Shown in pieces: positions 29,274 through 29,680 of a stretch of DNA of 29,680 nucleotides (position 1 is its first letter; each line of letters begins with the position of its first letter). The DNA is from a virus. The notes under the pieces are model-generated. The model saw only the letters and a list, made by a program, of their open reading frames with translations. It was not told where the DNA came from and ran no database searches. Both the position numbers and the translations under genes were made by a program. The stretch lies in IMG/VR virus record IMGVR_UViG_3300037041_000765, positions 1-29,680 of that record. One strand, written 5' to 3'.

Positions 29274-29680
29274 ATGTATAGCGAAAAAACAAACATAGGT
29301 GACATTTGTGCGGCATCAGTGGATCGTGGAGCAGGGCATCACGAAGGCGTAGAGATGCATGGGTTTTACCATGTCGAATGTCATGGTCCAAATGGTGAGC
29401 TTAAATGGGAAGACGACATCCATAACTTAGTTACCACTGTAGGTAAGAACCTTACTATCACTGGGGCGCTAACCAACGCGGCACAAGGTGTGTCTTATAT
29501 GGGCCTTAAAGGTACAGGCACTGCTCTTGTCGGGGACACTCAAGCTTCACACACATGGTTAGAAGTGGGTGCAACAAACGCTCCTACCTATACAGCCCCT
29601 CGTAAAACGCCAAGCTGGGGAACAGCGTCTGCAGGGGCAATATCTCCTACAGCGGCACAAGTATTTGCCATAACAAGTTC
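29274..29680 (+). CDS. tail-associated structural protein (3' end outside window)
   Basis: The reading frame opens after AGGAG with MYSEKTNIGDICAASVDRGA and stays open to the edge (135 codons). GFYHVECHGPNGELKWEDDI then HNLVTTVGKNLTITGALTNA and GLKGTGTALVGDTQASHTW are typical of a conserved phage structural family found after the adaptor/neck genes. The C-terminus is missing. The function is not established. Confidence 0.75.
   Translation, partial: MYSEKTNIGDICAASVDRGAGHHEGVEMHGFYHVECHGPNGELKWEDDIHNLVTTVGKNLTITGALTNAAQGVSYMGLKGTGTALVGDTQASHTWLEVGATNAPTYTAPRKTPSWGTASAGAISPTAAQVFAITS

Overview
The window looks like most of the genome of a tailed double-stranded DNA phage (Caudoviricetes), probably short-tailed. 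It has a complete head-module order: small and large terminase, P22-like portal, a GroES-like co-chaperonin, scaffold, and an HK97-fold major capsid protein. P22 gp4-like adaptors and a beta-helix tailspike follow, and no tape-measure or sheath gene is seen. The DNA is AT-rich, genes are tightly packed with many ATGA and TAATG overlaps, and no tRNA, rRNA, CRISPR array, integrase or insertion sequence was found. The host cannot be named from sequence alone. The gene set resembles freshwater or marine environmental podoviruses, which is a recollection of family patterns and not a search result.

Left part (1-6.5 kb), DNA metabolism. A leftward block carries a DUF2815-type ssDNA-binding-like protein (cut by the window edge), a 66-aa ORFan, a DUF2800 PD-(D/E)XK/Fe-S nuclease and two translationally coupled ORFans. 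It diverges from a Cro/YdaS-like regulator that precedes an 843-aa primase-helicase (AEP-like, PriCT-2, SF3/DUF5906). The control region between them holds repeated TGTTGAC boxes. A 57-aa ribbon-helix-helix-like protein, pentanucleotide repeats and a duplicated leader-like segment fill 5.3-6.05 kb.

Middle part (6.5-12.4 kb), leftward accessory genes. A secreted SleB-like cell-wall hydrolase comes first, then a KilA-N protein whose leader holds a 21-bp perfect dyad. A chain of ten small, mostly overlapping ORFans follows, including 29-, 48- and 50-aa genes, and appears to be driven by one good sigma70-type promoter. Next come a 32 x 13-bp tandem array in an untranscribed-looking spacer, a Cys-rich GP88-like gene with its own promoter, operator and terminator, and a 0.7-kb divergent region packed with nested perfect inverted repeats.

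Right part (12.4-29.7 kb), rightward virion genes. The terminase-to-capsid transcript ends at a strong UUCG-loop terminator just after the major capsid gene. A candidate promoter and structured leader then start a second block: small structural proteins, an XhlA-like holin, basic KGG-motif proteins, connector proteins, the tailspike, a truncated connector gene fragment, an adaptor and two further virion proteins, the last cut by the window edge.

The best candidates for something undescribed are cis-acting DNA structures: the three-variant 13-bp array, the nested dyad region at the strand switch, and the dyad promoter of the KilA-N gene. On the protein side they are the compact ORFan operon and the recurrent Lys-Gly-Gly motifs shared by neighbouring virion genes.
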